Part shown: positions 53,573-62,463 of the stretch, one piece after another
Position numbering within the stretch: position 1 is the stretch's first letter
How the letters are laid out: the number at the start of each line of letters is the position of its first letter
Source of the DNA: Neohoeflea coraliihabitans
GTDB lineage: Bacteria > Pseudomonadota > Alphaproteobacteria > Rhizobiales > Rhizobiaceae
Assembly: GCF_019334345.1 (NCBI RefSeq)
Contig: NZ_JAHWQX010000004.1
Span: 1 to 64,000, forward strand
Length of the DNA stretch: 64,000 nucleotides
Direction of reading: 5' to 3'
The notes under the pieces: model-generated
Seen by the model: the letters and a program-made list of their open reading frames with translations, nothing else
What the model was told of the DNA's origin: nothing
Databases searched by the model: none
Made by a program: the position numbers and the translations under genes

Positions 53573-55168
53573 ATGCTCAAAGACGGCAAGATCTACATCG
53601 GCACCAGCCGCAAGCCCGATGACACGGTCAACAAGGGTGAATATCTCGATCTGAAATACGCCAATCGTCACGGTCTCGTCACCGGCGCCACCGGCACCGG
53701 CAAGACGGTCACCCTGCAGATTCTCGCCGAAGGCTTTTCCAATGCCGGCGTGCCGGTGTTCTGCGCCGATGTGAAAGGCGATCTGTCGGGCATCGCGGCG
53801 ATCGGAGAGCGCAAGGATTTTCTTGAAAAGCGCGCCGCGACCATCGGCCTCGATCCCTATGATCTGCAGGAGTTTCCGGTCATTTTCTGGGACCTTTTCG
53901 GCGAAAAGGGGCACCGCGTGCGCACCACGATCAGCGAGATGGGGCCGTTGCTGCTGTCGCGGCTGATGGACGCCACCGACGCGCAGGAAGGCGTCGTCAA
54001 CATTGCCTTCAAGATCGCCGACGAGGGCGGTCTGCCGCTGCTCGATCTGAAAGATCTGCGCTCGATGCTCACCTACATGTCGGAGCATTCCGACGAGCTC
54101 TCGCGTGTCTATGGCAACATTTCGAAACAGTCCGTCGCCGCCATCCAGCGCGATCTGCTGGTGCTCGAGCAGCAGGGCGCCGAGAATTTCTTCGGCGAGC
54201 CGGCGCTGAAAATCTCCGACATCATGCGCACCACCAATGATGGCCGGGGTGCCATTTCCGTGCTGGCCGCCGACAAGCTGATGATGAACCCCCGCCTGTA
54301 CGCCACATTCCTGCTGTGGCTGCTGTCGGAACTGTTCGAGCAGCTGCCCGAGGTTGGCGATCCGGACAAGCCGCGCCTGGTGTTCTTTTTCGACGAGGCG
54401 CATCTGCTGTTCGATTCCGCGCCGCGCATCCTGCTTGATCGTGTCGAGCAGGTGGTGCGGCTGATCCGCTCGAAGGGCGTCGGCGTCTTCTTCGTCACCC
54501 AGAACCCGCTCGACGTGCCCGATTCGGTGCTCTCGCAGCTCGGCAACCGGGTGCAGCACGCGCTGCGCGCCTACACCCCGCGCGAACAAAAGGCCGTCAA
54601 GGTTGCCGCCGAGACCTTCCGCCCCAATCCCGATTTCGACAGCTTCGAGACGATCACCCAGCTCGGCGTCGGCGAGGCGCTGGTCTCGACCCTCGAAAGC
54701 AAGGGGGTGCCCTCCATCGTCGAGCGCACTTTGGTGCGCCCGCCATCCTCGCGCCTTGGCCCGTTGACCGATCCGGAGCGCCAGAAGGTGATGGCCGTCA
54801 GCCCGGTGGCCGACCAGTATGACGAGGACATCGACCGTGAGAGCGCCCATGAAATTCTCACAGAACGCGCCGAGCAGGCTGCGAAAGAGGAGGAGGAACA
54901 GCGCCGCGCCGAGGAGGAAGAGGATCGCGAGATCGACGAGTCGCGCCGCTGGACGCTGCCCGGCTTTGGCGGCGATGACGATGATGATGAGCGCGAACGC
55001 AGCGGACGCCGCAAATCTACAACGCGCCGCAAGAGCAGCCGGCGCCGCTCAAGCAACCGCCAGACCGTCACCGAGGCGGTCATCAAGTCTGCGGCGCGCA
55101 CGGCCGCGACGACCATCAGCCGGGCGCTGGTGCGCGGCATTCTCGGCTCCCTGAAAAAGGGCTTCTAG
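53573..55168 (+). CDS. HerA-like ATPase (DUF853 family)
   Basis: A 531-residue P-loop ATPase of the HerA/FtsK superfamily. Walker A is TGATGTGKTVTLQ, the Walker B segment is RLVFFFDEAHLLF, and VGVFFVTQNPLDVPDSVLSQLGNRVQHALRA is the sensor/arginine-finger region (about residues 300-345). The last 110 residues change to a highly charged tail: an acidic/Glu-rich coil, then DDDDDERE and an Arg/Ser/Lys-rich stretch (RRKSTTRRKSSRRR) before a short helical end. No NurA nuclease is adjacent. DUF853 proteins are known only as putative DNA-translocating ATPases. Start ATG 53573 was preferred over longer frames. Confidence 0.87.
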   Translation: MLKDGKIYIGTSRKPDDTVNKGEYLDLKYANRHGLVTGATGTGKTVTLQILAEGFSNAGVPVFCADVKGDLSGIAAIGERKDFLEKRAATIGLDPYDLQEFPVIFWDLFGEKGHRVRTTISEMGPLLLSRLMDATDAQEGVVNIAFKIADEGGLPLLDLKDLRSMLTYMSEHSDELSRVYGNISKQSVAAIQRDLLVLEQQGAENFFGEPALKISDIMRTTNDGRGAISVLAADKLMMNPRLYATFLLWLLSELFEQLPEVGDPDKPRLVFFFDEAHLLFDSAPRILLDRVEQVVRLIRSKGVGVFFVTQNPLDVPDSVLSQLGNRVQHALRAYTPREQKAVKVAAETFRPNPDFDSFETITQLGVGEALVSTLESKGVPSIVERTLVRPPSSRLGPLTDPERQKVMAVSPVADQYDEDIDRESAHEILTERAEQAAKEEEEQRRAEEEEDREIDESRRWTLPGFGGDDDDDERERSGRRKSTTRRKSSRRRSSNRQTVTEAVIKSAARTAATTISRALVRGILGSLKKGF

Positions 55169-55234
55169 GGTCGCAACGCCGCCGCAGACACGGTGCCTAC
55201 AAGCGCCCATACAAACATTCAGGAAAGACTGCAA

Positions 55235-55576
55235 ATGATTGAAAGACTTGAGACATCGGCGCGCATGAGCAAGATTGTCCGGCACAATGGAACGCTCTAT
55301 CTGTGCGGCCAGGTCGGCGCCGGCGATACGATCACCGAGCAGACCCGCGACTGCCTGTCGCGCGTCGATGCACTCCTCGAGAAGGGCGGTTCGTCGCGCG
55401 ACCGCATCCTGCAGGCGATCATCTGGCTGGCGGACATGTCCGATTTCGCCGAGATGAACGCCGTGTGGGACGAATGGGTGCCGGAAGGTCATGCCCCGGC
55501 CCGCGCCTGCGGTGAGGCGAAGCTGGCCCGCCCGCAGCTCGGCGTCGAGATCATCATCACAGCCGCTTGCGATTAG
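55235..55576 (+). CDS. RidA/YjgF-family protein
   Basis: A 113-residue trimeric-fold protein. [39 protein letters not shown], split along residues 13-51, and [15 protein letters not shown] at the end match the Rid family. The arginine that holds the substrate carboxylate in RidA deaminases is replaced near [12 protein letters not shown], so deaminase activity on imines is uncertain. Rid proteins hydrolyse reactive enamine/imine metabolites. Start ATG 55235 follows AGGAAAG. It lies 66 bases after the HerA-like gene. Confidence 0.86.
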   Translation: MIERLETSARMSKIVRHNGTLYLCGQVGAGDTITEQTRDCLSRVDALLEKGGSSRDRILQAIIWLADMSDFAEMNAVWDEWVPEGHAPARACGEAKLARPQLGVEIIITAACD

Positions 55577-55616
55577 AGTTGCGGCGAATGCCGCCGCACC
55601 AGGCGGTGATCAGTCA

Positions 55617-55640
55617 GGGCGGCCCCTCGGCCGCCCCTTT
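55617..55640 (+). terminator. Hairpin terminator after the RidA-family gene
   Basis: GGGCGGCC (55617-55624), loop CCTC, and GGCCGCCC (55629-55636) form an eight-base-pair stem followed by CTTTGTTG. It lies between the RidA-family stop and the convergent L,D-transpeptidase stop and can serve the plus-strand transcript. Confidence 0.5.
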
Positions 55641-55645
55641 GTTGC

Positions 55646-56392
55646 TCAGCGCACCAGGATCGGGGTCTTGGCGGGAACGCGATCATACAGATCGCAGACA
55701 TCCTGGTTGATCAGCCGCACGCATCCTGAGGAAACGGCCTTGCCGATCGACTGGTATTCCGGGCTGCCATGCAGGCGATACAGCGTGTCCTCGCCGCCCT
55801 GGAAGATGTAAAGGGCGCGGGCGCCAAGCGGATTGTCGAGCCCCGGCTGCATGCCGCCGTTATCGGCCGAATACTTCTCGAGCTCCGGTTCGCGGGCGAT
55901 CATCTCCGCCGGCGGTGTCCAGGTCGGCCACTTCTTCTTCCACTGCACGATGGCGCGGCCCGACCAGGAAAAGCCCTGGCGGCCGATCCCGACGCCATAG
56001 CGCATGGCACGGCCGTTCTCGCGCACGAGGTAGAGAAAGCGCTGGCTGGTGTCGACGACGATCGAGCCGGGCCGCTCGCCCGTCGGATCGGCGACTTCCT
56101 GGCGCAGATAGATGGGATCGATCTCCCAATAGGGAATCGCCGGCAGCGGAAACAATTCATCCGGCTTGGCGCCATAGATCTCGTCGTAGAATGCCGAGCG
56201 CCGCGTCAGACCGGCTGAAGGGGATTGCGGCGAGCGGAAAGCCGGGTCCGTCTGCTGACGGAACGTGACCGTGGATTGCGGAGCCGCGCAACCGGCCATC
56301 AGCCCGGCGGCCGCGCCGCCGACGCCGAAACGCAGGAGGGAACGTCGTGAAAGTCCGAACGCCCTTTGCGTTCCGGTATTCTGGTCATGCAT
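55646..56392 (-). CDS. L,D-transpeptidase (YkuD/ErfK family)
   Basis: A 248-residue exported enzyme that forms or edits peptidoglycan cross-links or anchors proteins to it. The YkuD domain (about 105-245) ends in the catalytic region LHGSPEYQSIGKAVSSGCVRLIN with the histidine and SxGCxR cysteine. The N-terminus reads LSRRSLLRFGVGGAAAGLMAGCAAP: a twin-arginine-type signal that also ends in a lipobox-like LMAGC, so the protein may be a Tat-exported lipoprotein. Start MHDQNT was chosen for the signal. It is convergent with the RidA-family gene. Confidence 0.9.
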   Translation of the reverse strand: MHDQNTGTQRAFGLSRRSLLRFGVGGAAAGLMAGCAAPQSTVTFRQQTDPAFRSPQSPSAGLTRRSAFYDEIYGAKPDELFPLPAIPYWEIDPIYLRQEVADPTGERPGSIVVDTSQRFLYLVRENGRAMRYGVGIGRQGFSWSGRAIVQWKKKWPTWTPPAEMIAREPELEKYSADNGGMQPGLDNPLGARALYIFQGGEDTLYRLHGSPEYQSIGKAVSSGCVRLINQDVCDLYDRVPAKTPILVR

Positions 56393-56616
56393 GTAAAGGC
56401 CCCTGAGCGGATTGATCTTGCAGAGTGGATAGGAGGTCGAATGTGGTTTTCCCACGGCAGGTACGTGACAATCCAGTCACAGCGCGGTGGCAGAAGTCAC
56501 TTTGATGTGAGAACGCCGCATTTCTGCCCCGGTGAGATCCCCTTCTTGCCATCTTCTCCGATCAACAACTCGAAATTGTCGGGATGGTTCCGAGGCTTGG
56601 CTCGCACGACGGCGCG

Positions 56617-58041
56617 CTAGCGGTGCTGCGGCTGCATCAGCGGCCTTGCCCGGCGATCGAGGTTTATCGGCATCGCCTCTGGCGCCGGAGTGCTCACCGG
56701 CAGTTCCAGCTGCTTGATGAATGTCTCGCTCCACTTTGAGACATCGTTGTCCGCCAACCGCTTGTACAGGGCCTCATGACGCTCGCGTCGTTCCTCAAGC
56801 GGCATTTCCAGACCGCGCCGGATAGCCTTTGCAAGTCCCTGCGGATCATGCGGATTGATGATCAGGGCTTCCTTCATCTCCTCGGCGGCGCCGGCAAACT
56901 GGGACAACAGCAGCACCCCGGGATCGGCACTGTCCTGCGCCGCCACATACTCCTTGGCAACGAGGTTCATGCCGTCAAACAACGGCGTCACCAGCGCCAG
57001 GCGCGAATATCGGTAGAGCGCCGCGAGTTCATTGCGCGGCAGGGAGCGGTGGATGTAGTGCAGCGGCACCCAGTCCACGGTACCGAAGCGGCCATTGATG
57101 CGGCCGGTGATTGCTTCCAGTTCCGCCCGGATCTCCTTGTAGGCTTCAACGTCATCACGGCTTGGCGGCGCGATCTGCAACAGCGACACCTTGCAGTGAT
57201 AGCCCGGATTGCTTTCGAGAAAATGCTCGTAGCCGGCCAGCCGCTGCGGCAGTCCCTTGGAGTAATCGAGGCGATCGACACCGATCAGCCGCGGCAACGC
57301 CGGCGGTTCGACCTTGCGTGACGTTTCAGCCGCCATGGCGGCAAAACCCTGCACGTCGATCGAGATCGGGAAACAGCCCAGCGAAATTTCCTTGCCATCG
57401 ATGGACATGTTGCCGTTGAAGCGCAACTCACCGTTCAGCGTGTGCCGGAAGATGTCGATCAGATGCGCGACATCGCGTTTCGCCTGAAAGCCGATGACAT
57501 CGTAGGACGCCAGCCACCCGGCGATGTCCTTCCATTCCGGAATGGCCCGGAAGGTCTGCAGATCCGGCAGCGGGATGTGCAGGAAAAAGCCGATGCGGTT
57601 GGTCAGTCCCGCCTTCTTCAATTCATGCGCCAGCGGGATCAGCTGGTAGTCGTGAATCCAGATGACGTCATCATCGCCGATCACCTTGGCGACCATGCGG
57701 GCGACGCGCTTGGACACCTCGCGATAGGCGCGGATGTAGTCCGGCTGCACATCGATCAGGTCAAGGCGCCCGTGAAAGGCCGGCCAGAGAACGGAATTCG
57801 AGTAGCCGAGATAGAAATCGCGCTGCAACTGCGGCTCGAGTTCGAACAGACCGATGTCGAAATCGCTGCGCTCATGCATGATGATGCTTTGCGACGGGTC
57901 CTCGCTGGCCGCCGGTGCGCTGCCGATCCACAGCCCGCCGCGCTTGCTCAGCGCATCCTTCAGGGCAACCACCAATCCGCCCGAATCGCTGGCTCCGTCG
58001 ACGGAGGGCGCACGGTTGGAAATGATCACCAGTCTGGACAC
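56617..58041 (-). CDS. otsA: Trehalose-6-phosphate synthase
   Basis: A 474-residue GT20 glycosyltransferase that joins UDP-glucose and glucose-6-phosphate. Key segments: MSRLVIISNRAPSVDG with the N-terminal substrate loop SGGLVVALKDAL, VIWIHDYQLIPLAHELK, GVDRLDYSKGLPQRL, and the nucleotide-binding end GMNLVAKEYVAAQD with VLLLSQFAGAAEEM. It starts one base after the otsB stop, so the pair is cotranscribed. Trehalose is a common desiccation and osmotic protectant in this group. Confidence 0.95.
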   Translation of the reverse strand: MSRLVIISNRAPSVDGASDSGGLVVALKDALSKRGGLWIGSAPAASEDPSQSIIMHERSDFDIGLFELEPQLQRDFYLGYSNSVLWPAFHGRLDLIDVQPDYIRAYREVSKRVARMVAKVIGDDDVIWIHDYQLIPLAHELKKAGLTNRIGFFLHIPLPDLQTFRAIPEWKDIAGWLASYDVIGFQAKRDVAHLIDIFRHTLNGELRFNGNMSIDGKEISLGCFPISIDVQGFAAMAAETSRKVEPPALPRLIGVDRLDYSKGLPQRLAGYEHFLESNPGYHCKVSLLQIAPPSRDDVEAYKEIRAELEAITGRINGRFGTVDWVPLHYIHRSLPRNELAALYRYSRLALVTPLFDGMNLVAKEYVAAQDSADPGVLLLSQFAGAAEEMKEALIINPHDPQGLAKAIRRGLEMPLEERRERHEALYKRLADNDVSKWSETFIKQLELPVSTPAPEAMPINLDRRARPLMQPQHR

Positions 58042-58042
58042 G

Positions 58043-58849
58043 TTAGTTTCTCCGTTTTGACAGCGTGGCCGACAGCCACCGTTTCAGCACCGCCGGGCTT
58101 TCGGCCCGATATTGCGCGCAGGTCGGGCCCGCGCCGATCTTTATCGACAACCCGCCCATGTCGTTGACACAGGCGAATGCCGTCTCATCGGTGGTGTCAT
58201 CACCCGCATAAAGCGGCACCCGCCCGGCAAATTCCGGCTGCTGCAGGATCTGCTCGATCGCCGCTGCTTTCGAGATATTCTTCGGCTTGATCTCGAAGGC
58301 CATCTTCGCCGGCTGCAGTTCGAAATCATCACATCCCGACAAAAGACACTCGGCGAAGGTCCGCACCAGGCTTTCCACCTCGGGATTTTGACGGAAGTGC
58401 AGAACCATCCCGGTCGACTTTTCCTCGAGGATGACGCGCGGATCGATCACCGCGAATTCGGTCACCGCATTCTTGATATGCTCAAGCCGCTCGGCGTCGA
58501 ACTCGGCCTGCGTGACGATCTCGCCGTCGCGGCGGATCTGCGCGCCATGGCCGCCGGAAACCGTGCCGGCAAAACCGCCGAGATAATAGCTGATATCCGC
58601 GAGATCACGGCCGGTGACGACCGCGACGGCACCGTGAAATCCCTGCATCAGGCTGCTGAGCAGGCGGCCATCGGCCGGCGTGTAGCGGATCGCGTCCGGC
58701 CGCGCCGCGATGTCGACAAGCGTGCCGTCAAAGTCGAGGAGGATGGCGGTGTTGAGGACATTGATGCGAAGATCGGCGAGATCTGCGGGCTCGGGAACCT
58801 GTGGCGCTTGAAATCCGACAAATTCGTAAAAACTGGCGCTCTGTTCCAT
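58043..58849 (-). CDS. otsB: Trehalose-6-phosphate phosphatase
   Basis: A 268-residue HAD-type phosphatase that dephosphorylates trehalose-6-phosphate. The nucleophile motif is ILLDFDGTLVDIA, motif II is VVTGRDLADI, and YAGDDTTDETAF is the motif IV aspartate cluster. The Lys of motif III is in KPKNISKAAAI. ATG 58849 removes eight poorly conserved residues. It is upstream of otsA with a one-base gap. Together they make trehalose from UDP-glucose and glucose-6-phosphate. Confidence 0.93.
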   Translation of the reverse strand: MEQSASFYEFVGFQAPQVPEPADLADLRINVLNTAILLDFDGTLVDIAARPDAIRYTPADGRLLSSLMQGFHGAVAVVTGRDLADISYYLGGFAGTVSGGHGAQIRRDGEIVTQAEFDAERLEHIKNAVTEFAVIDPRVILEEKSTGMVLHFRQNPEVESLVRTFAECLLSGCDDFELQPAKMAFEIKPKNISKAAAIEQILQQPEFAGRVPLYAGDDTTDETAFACVNDMGGLSIKIGAGPTCAQYRAESPAVLKRWLSATLSKRRN

Positions 58850-58995
58850 CCATCCGACTCCCGCTTCCAACACCGGACTGAACTGCTCAGAAGCGTGAAG
58901 GTTCCATCACATTTACAATTTTACTTAGCAGCTGCAGCATAGCACATGCTGCACTGCAAGTTAACCCCGCGCGCCCCGGTCTGTCGCCGGCGGTT

Positions 58996-59655
58996 TCAAG
59001 TCACTGTCAGGGCTGACAAATCCGGCAGTATCAGCTGGGGTTTGAGATCCGGATACTCGTCCGGCATGCCGCCGCGATTGATCCAGACAGTGCGGAAACC
59101 GAACCGCGTCGCTCCCGCGATATCCCAGCGATTGGACGACTGGAAGGAGACCGCCTCGGCATACAGCCGGTATTGCGTGGTGACCAGTTCATAGACGGAC
59201 TGCGCGGTCTTGAAGGTCTGCAAGGCATCGACCGAGAAGACATCGTCGATGATCGTATCGAGCGCGGCATTCTTCACCGCCGAGTCCAGCATCGCCGGAG
59301 ACCCGTTCGACAGAATGGCGATCTTGGCGCCGGAATTCTTCAGGGCGCCGAGCACCGCCGGCACTTCTGCGTAGCAATCGAGCTTCCAATACGCCTCGAG
59401 CAGTTGCGATCGCAGGCTGCGATCGGCGGACGGCACCCGCTCGAACGCATGGTCGAGAGCCTCTTCCGTCAGGCTCCAGAAATCCCGGTAGGCGCCCATC
59501 AGGGCCCGCGTCCAGGAATATTCCAGCTGCTTGGCCCGCCAGATTTCCGACAGCAAAGGGCCCTCGCTGCCGAGGGCCTCGGCATGCCGGCGCACGGCCG
59601 CATGCACGTCGAACAGTGTGCCATAGGCATCAAAGACGAATGCGGCGTGAGGCAT
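58996..59655 (-). CDS. L-2-haloacid dehalogenase (HAD type II)
   Basis: A 219-residue HAD-superfamily enzyme. The nucleophilic aspartate is in FVFDAYGTLFDVHAAV, and the dehalogenase branch is shown by LSNGSPAML, KTAQSVYELV and SSNRWDIAGATRFGF (the SSNxWD motif of haloacid dehalogenases). It would hydrolyse short 2-haloalkanoates to hydroxyacids, though natural substrates are unknown in many bacteria. The start MPHAAFVFD is the family N-terminus. It is separated from otsB by 146 bases. Confidence 0.9.
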   Translation of the reverse strand: MPHAAFVFDAYGTLFDVHAAVRRHAEALGSEGPLLSEIWRAKQLEYSWTRALMGAYRDFWSLTEEALDHAFERVPSADRSLRSQLLEAYWKLDCYAEVPAVLGALKNSGAKIAILSNGSPAMLDSAVKNAALDTIIDDVFSVDALQTFKTAQSVYELVTTQYRLYAEAVSFQSSNRWDIAGATRFGFRTVWINRGGMPDEYPDLKPQLILPDLSALTVT

Positions 59656-59955
59656 GAAGCGATCTTTCCCGGACTGGCATGACATGGCGGACAGGTGGAC
59701 ATGGCGCGGCGCGTGCGGCTGTGGCTGCCCTGCAGCGCCGCTTGCAAGGGTAAACCGTGGGCAGCCCAACATGCAATGGCCGCCACCGCGTGCCCCGCTT
59801 TCCCCCAGCGCTCTCATATTGTTTTGCCCGCACGTGCGTTCACGCAAGGATGCTGCGTTCTCTGCCTCCCGCCTTCCAGCGACGCGATTTTCAGCTTGAC
59901 GCCGTGCGGGCGGACCGCTTGGCTGCTCTCCGCACAGCATGGCAAGGAGAGCGGA
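59656..59955. other. Intergenic region between divergent genes
   Basis: This 300-base stretch lies between the haloacid dehalogenase and the aminotransferase-like gene, which diverge. Open frames here have no family character. An AAGGAGA ribosome site occurs just before the aminotransferase start. No structure, repeat or promoter was identified with confidence. Confidence 0.5.
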
Positions 59956-60825
59956 ATGGCCCACGGCACGCGCGCCGGAACACCCACATGGACCTATGTT
60001 GACGGGGACTGGATCGAGGGCAACCCGCCGCTGATCGGCCCGGTCAGCCACGCCATGTGGCTGGCGTCGACTGTATTCGACGGCGCCCGATGGTTTGAGG
60101 GGGTTTCCCCCGATCTCGATCTGCACTGCCAGCGGGTCAACCGCTCGGCGCGTGCCCTTGGCCTCGAAGCCACGGTCCCGGCCGAACAGATCGAGGCGCT
60201 GGTCGCCGATGGGGTGAAGAAGTTCGACGGCAAGACGGCGATCTACGTCAAGCCGATGTACTGGGCCGAGCACGGCGGCTACATGGGCGTGCCGGCCGAT
60301 CCGGCATCGACGCGTTTTTGCCTCTGCCTGTTTGAATCGCCGATGATCGCGCCCTCCGGCTTCTCGCTGACGCTGTCCCCGTTCCGCCGGCCATCGCTTG
60401 AAACCGCGCCGACGGACGCCAAGGCCGGCTGCCTCTATCCCAACAGCGGCCGCGCCATACGCGAAGCGCAGGCCCGCGGTTTCGACAACGCCCTGATGCT
60501 CGACATGGTCGGCAATGTCGCCGAAACCGCCACCTCGAACATCTTCATGGTCAAGGACGGTGTCGTCTTCACGCCCGTGCCGAATGGCTCGTTCCTGTCC
60601 GGCATCACCCGCCACCGGGCCATGACATTGATGCGCGCCGATGGCCGCCAGGTGGTCGAGAAATCGCTGACCATGGCCGATTTCCGCGATGCCGACGAGA
60701 TCTTCGCGACAGGCAACCATTCCAAGGTCGTGCCGGTCATTCGCTTCGAAGAGCGCGACCTGCAGCCGGGCCCGGTCGCCCATGCCGTGCGTGACCTTTA
60801 CATGGACTGGGCGCATTCCGCCTAG
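59956..60825 (+). CDS. Branched-chain-amino-acid aminotransferase-like protein
   Basis: A 289-residue fold-type IV PLP enzyme. The catalytic lysine is Lys156 in TDAKAGCLYPNSGRAI, and MLDMVGNVAETATSNIFMV followed by PNGSFLSGITRHRAM are the IlvE-type signatures. The start ATG follows AAGGAGAGCGGA. The sequence is closest to the class IV aminotransferases of the BCAT/D-amino-acid group, so branched-chain transamination is likely but not proven. It converges with the VWA protein, with 30 bases between stops. Confidence 0.88.
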   Translation: MAHGTRAGTPTWTYVDGDWIEGNPPLIGPVSHAMWLASTVFDGARWFEGVSPDLDLHCQRVNRSARALGLEATVPAEQIEALVADGVKKFDGKTAIYVKPMYWAEHGGYMGVPADPASTRFCLCLFESPMIAPSGFSLTLSPFRRPSLETAPTDAKAGCLYPNSGRAIREAQARGFDNALMLDMVGNVAETATSNIFMVKDGVVFTPVPNGSFLSGITRHRAMTLMRADGRQVVEKSLTMADFRDADEIFATGNHSKVVPVIRFEERDLQPGPVAHAVRDLYMDWAHSA

Positions 60826-60855
60826 GTCCAACCCGCTGTCCCGAACGCGCACTAT

Positions 60856-62133
60856 TCACTTGGTCAGCCGCGGCATCTCGATCGCGGTGTCGAAAAGTTC
60901 GGAAATGGCAGCTGGAACGCTGTCGTTAAAGCCGACCTCGGCATAAAGGCCCGGCGTCGCGCATGTGGCCATCTGTGTCGGGATGTCATCCTGAAACGGC
61001 GCCACATAGCGCGTGTAGAAGGGGCTGGAGGGCAGCGGCAGATAGGTCGTGTAGAGCACCGCGAGGCGGATCCCGGCGGCCTTGATATCGGTGCAGACGG
61101 CATCGTCGATCGGTTCGATGCAGCGCGTCGCGCGGATGACGCTCCGCGTGCAGGCATAAGGTCGCCGCGCGTCCCCGACGCCGTCGGAGATCAGAACGAC
61201 AATCGCGTCCCGCTCTGCCTCGCTGGCCTGGTGACCGGTGATCACCGGAATCAGATCGGAAAGAGTTGCCGCAAAATGCGTCTGCTGGTCCTTGTTGTAG
61301 TTCTGATAGGGGATGCTCATCAATTGCAGCTGAGTCGCCATGGCGGCCTGCGCGTCGAAATCGCTCGAAGGCGGCGCAATCTCCGTCAGCCCCATGGTTT
61401 TCGCCGTCTCGCCGAATGAATAGATGCCGACCCTGAACTGATCCGGATAGTACTGGCGGCTGGAAATGTCGTTCAACAATTCCTGCACGCCGCGCCGTAC
61501 CGTATCGATGCGGATGTTGACGCCGTAGGTCTCGGCGAGAGTGAGGTAATTGTCATTGTCGTTTTCCGTGTGGCAGGCAAAGGCGCAGCCATCAGGTGTG
61601 CTGTCTTGCATCAGCGCGATGTCGTCGGTCGTCGCGGCAACTCCCATCGAGGGGGTATTGTCGATCAGGAAATAGAAATTGGCGCTCTGGGCGGCGTTGG
61701 TCTCGGCGCGGACCGTGTCGCTGATCGTGATGGTCTCGTAATTGAACAGGTGCATGATCGTCGTATCCAGTTCCGCCGTATAGGTGGCGGTGGCGGTCAG
61801 GACATTGGAAATGTCCTCCACGGTGACCACAAACTCGGTGAGCGTGAAGGACATGTAGTCGTCGCTGTTGGCCAGCATGAAGTCTTCCGAAAGCAGTTCC
61901 TCGGCTGTGTAGACCGTCTTTGCGCCATTCATCACGAGATCGCTGTTGGCCTGCTGCAGCGCCGCAAGCACCGCGCTGTCGGCCGAATGTGTCAGCAGCG
62001 ACCGGACACGATTGGCATTGGAAAGATCAAATGCCATGCCGGCAGTTGCCAGGACGACCGGCAACAATAGGGCCGTGAAAATTCCGAAGTTCCCGCTTGA
62101 TTCATGTTTCGTATGTTTAAATACATGTTTCAT
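60856..62133 (-). CDS. TadE/TadG-like protein with von Willebrand A domain
   Basis: A 425-residue protein. Residues 14-36 (GNFGIFTALLLPVVLATAGMAFD) are the single N-terminal membrane segment typical of TadG/TadE pilus-assembly proteins, preceded by a basic tail. The VWA domain (about 152-420) has the metal-site motif DNTPSMG at Asp158. In TadG this module links the pilus machine to the envelope, but no other tad/flp gene is nearby. The upstream region is extremely AT-rich. Cys-containing loops (CAFACHTEND and CTRSVIRATRC) suggest disulfides in the periplasmic part. Exact role not known. Confidence 0.82.
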   Translation of the reverse strand: MKHVFKHTKHESSGNFGIFTALLLPVVLATAGMAFDLSNANRVRSLLTHSADSAVLAALQQANSDLVMNGAKTVYTAEELLSEDFMLANSDDYMSFTLTEFVVTVEDISNVLTATATYTAELDTTIMHLFNYETITISDTVRAETNAAQSANFYFLIDNTPSMGVAATTDDIALMQDSTPDGCAFACHTENDNDNYLTLAETYGVNIRIDTVRRGVQELLNDISSRQYYPDQFRVGIYSFGETAKTMGLTEIAPPSSDFDAQAAMATQLQLMSIPYQNYNKDQQTHFAATLSDLIPVITGHQASEAERDAIVVLISDGVGDARRPYACTRSVIRATRCIEPIDDAVCTDIKAAGIRLAVLYTTYLPLPSSPFYTRYVAPFQDDIPTQMATCATPGLYAEVGFNDSVPAAISELFDTAIEMPRLTK

Positions 62134-62463
62134 ATTAAAAACCTTGTATTAAATACAAATTATAAAATAAAAAACAATTATTTACTTGATAAATGAAAAA
62201 CAAATGAATCTTCTATCTGTAGTTTATATGTAAAACTTTGGGGAAACATCGCGGCACGCCGGTTTGCGGGCAGGCCCGTTCCCTGGTCCGCTGTTTAAAA
62301 GCGGTTCGGACATTGTCAGGAAAAACCGATGGCTCTATGTAAGGCGACAGATCCGTACACCGGTTTTCTGCGGCGGAATGGGTGCGGCTGACGGCAAGCG
62401 GGGGATACCCGATCCATCGGCCCATCCGGCCTTGCCAAAACCCTCGAACCATGGAGATTGCAT
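62134..62463. other. AT-rich leader region between VWA gene and superoxide dismutase gene
   Basis: About 330 bases without a gene. The first 100 bases are very AT-rich, far below the GC content of their surroundings, and hold a perfect inverted repeat TTGTATT-A-AATACAA at 62144-62158 right before the VWA gene. The rest is ordinary GC content and leads to the superoxide dismutase start, with no clear promoter identified. Confidence 0.55.

Noticed and set aside
59695-59955. N-terminal extension of the aminotransferase-like frame
   Set aside because: The extra 87 codons have no family match, and a clear ribosome site precedes the ATG at 59956.
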